Shown in pieces: positions 13,038-13,064 of a stretch of 13,064 bases of DNA. This DNA comes from Prosthecobacter debontii. GTDB taxonomy: Bacteria > Verrucomicrobiota > Verrucomicrobiia > Verrucomicrobiales > Akkermansiaceae. The stretch is taken from NCBI GenBank assembly GCA_945883455.1, contig CAMCXJ010000049.1:1-13064 (forward strand), read 5' to 3'. The notes beneath the pieces were generated by a model. It saw only the letters and a program-made list of their open reading frames with translations, searched no databases and was not told where the DNA came from. The position numbers and the translations under genes are program-made. Every line of letters begins with the position of its first letter. Position 1 is the stretch's first letter.

Positions 13038-13064
13038 CATCAGCCTCGTTCTGGAGAGTATCCT
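13030..13064 (+). CDS. Start of the next gene, cut by the window edge
   Basis: An ATG at 13030 in a different frame overlaps the TGA of the preceding gene (ATGTCTGA, 8 bases) and stays open to the end, giving MSDISLVLESI. The overlap is typical of coupled genes in one operon, but eleven codons say nothing about function. Confidence 0.4.
   Translation, partial: MSDISLVLESI

Overview
The window reads as an accessory region of a Gram-negative bacterium. A lipobox protein with a pseudopilin-like tail and an IS30-family remnant support this. Shine-Dalgarno sequences are weak or absent at most starts (jetC is the exception), and the main operon is GC-rich. I cannot fix the taxon; Verrucomicrobiota or a related lineage is only a guess.

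Left flank (1-1861): a possible 3' gene end at the edge, a small AT-richer lipoprotein gene (281-628), a 640-base stretch with no credible gene but a strong orphan terminator (994-1033), a 120-aa hypothetical gene (1273-1635), and the last 30 codons of an IS30-family transposase (1664-1753, minus).

Core (1862-8575, minus strand): a complete four-gene Wadjet operon, jetA-jetB-jetC-jetD. Wadjet is an SMC-like plasmid defence complex. JetC is the coiled-coil ATPase, JetA the kleisin-like (MukF-like) subunit, JetB the KITE (MukE-like) subunit and JetD the Toprim nuclease. All motifs expected of a working system are present. Each of the three junctions is a 4-base stop/start overlap (GTGA, ATGA, ATGA), so the subunits are probably translationally coupled. 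The N-termini of JetA and JetC recall the type II/III branch more than type I, but the subtype is not proven.

Right of the operon (8576-9046) is a divergent intergenic region with an AT-rich cluster of AGGAAAA half-sites, including a perfect 14-bp palindrome. From it a plus-strand set of three closely spaced genes runs to 11760: a 186-aa hypothetical, a 255-aa protein with a ribbon-helix-helix-like segment (MobC-like), and a 453-aa protein that I read, with moderate confidence, as a divergent relaxase with a Pro/Ala-rich tail. If right, a plasmid-destroying system sits beside a DNA-mobilisation module.

From 11761 to 12458 there is no credible gene. The segment is packed with inverted repeats, including an 86-base nested fold whose closing strand has two competing partners. 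An AT-rich stretch follows with four CCGATT repeats, three of them 11 and 21 bases apart. After this come a 192-aa hypothetical gene (12459-13037) and the overlapping start of another gene that leaves the window.
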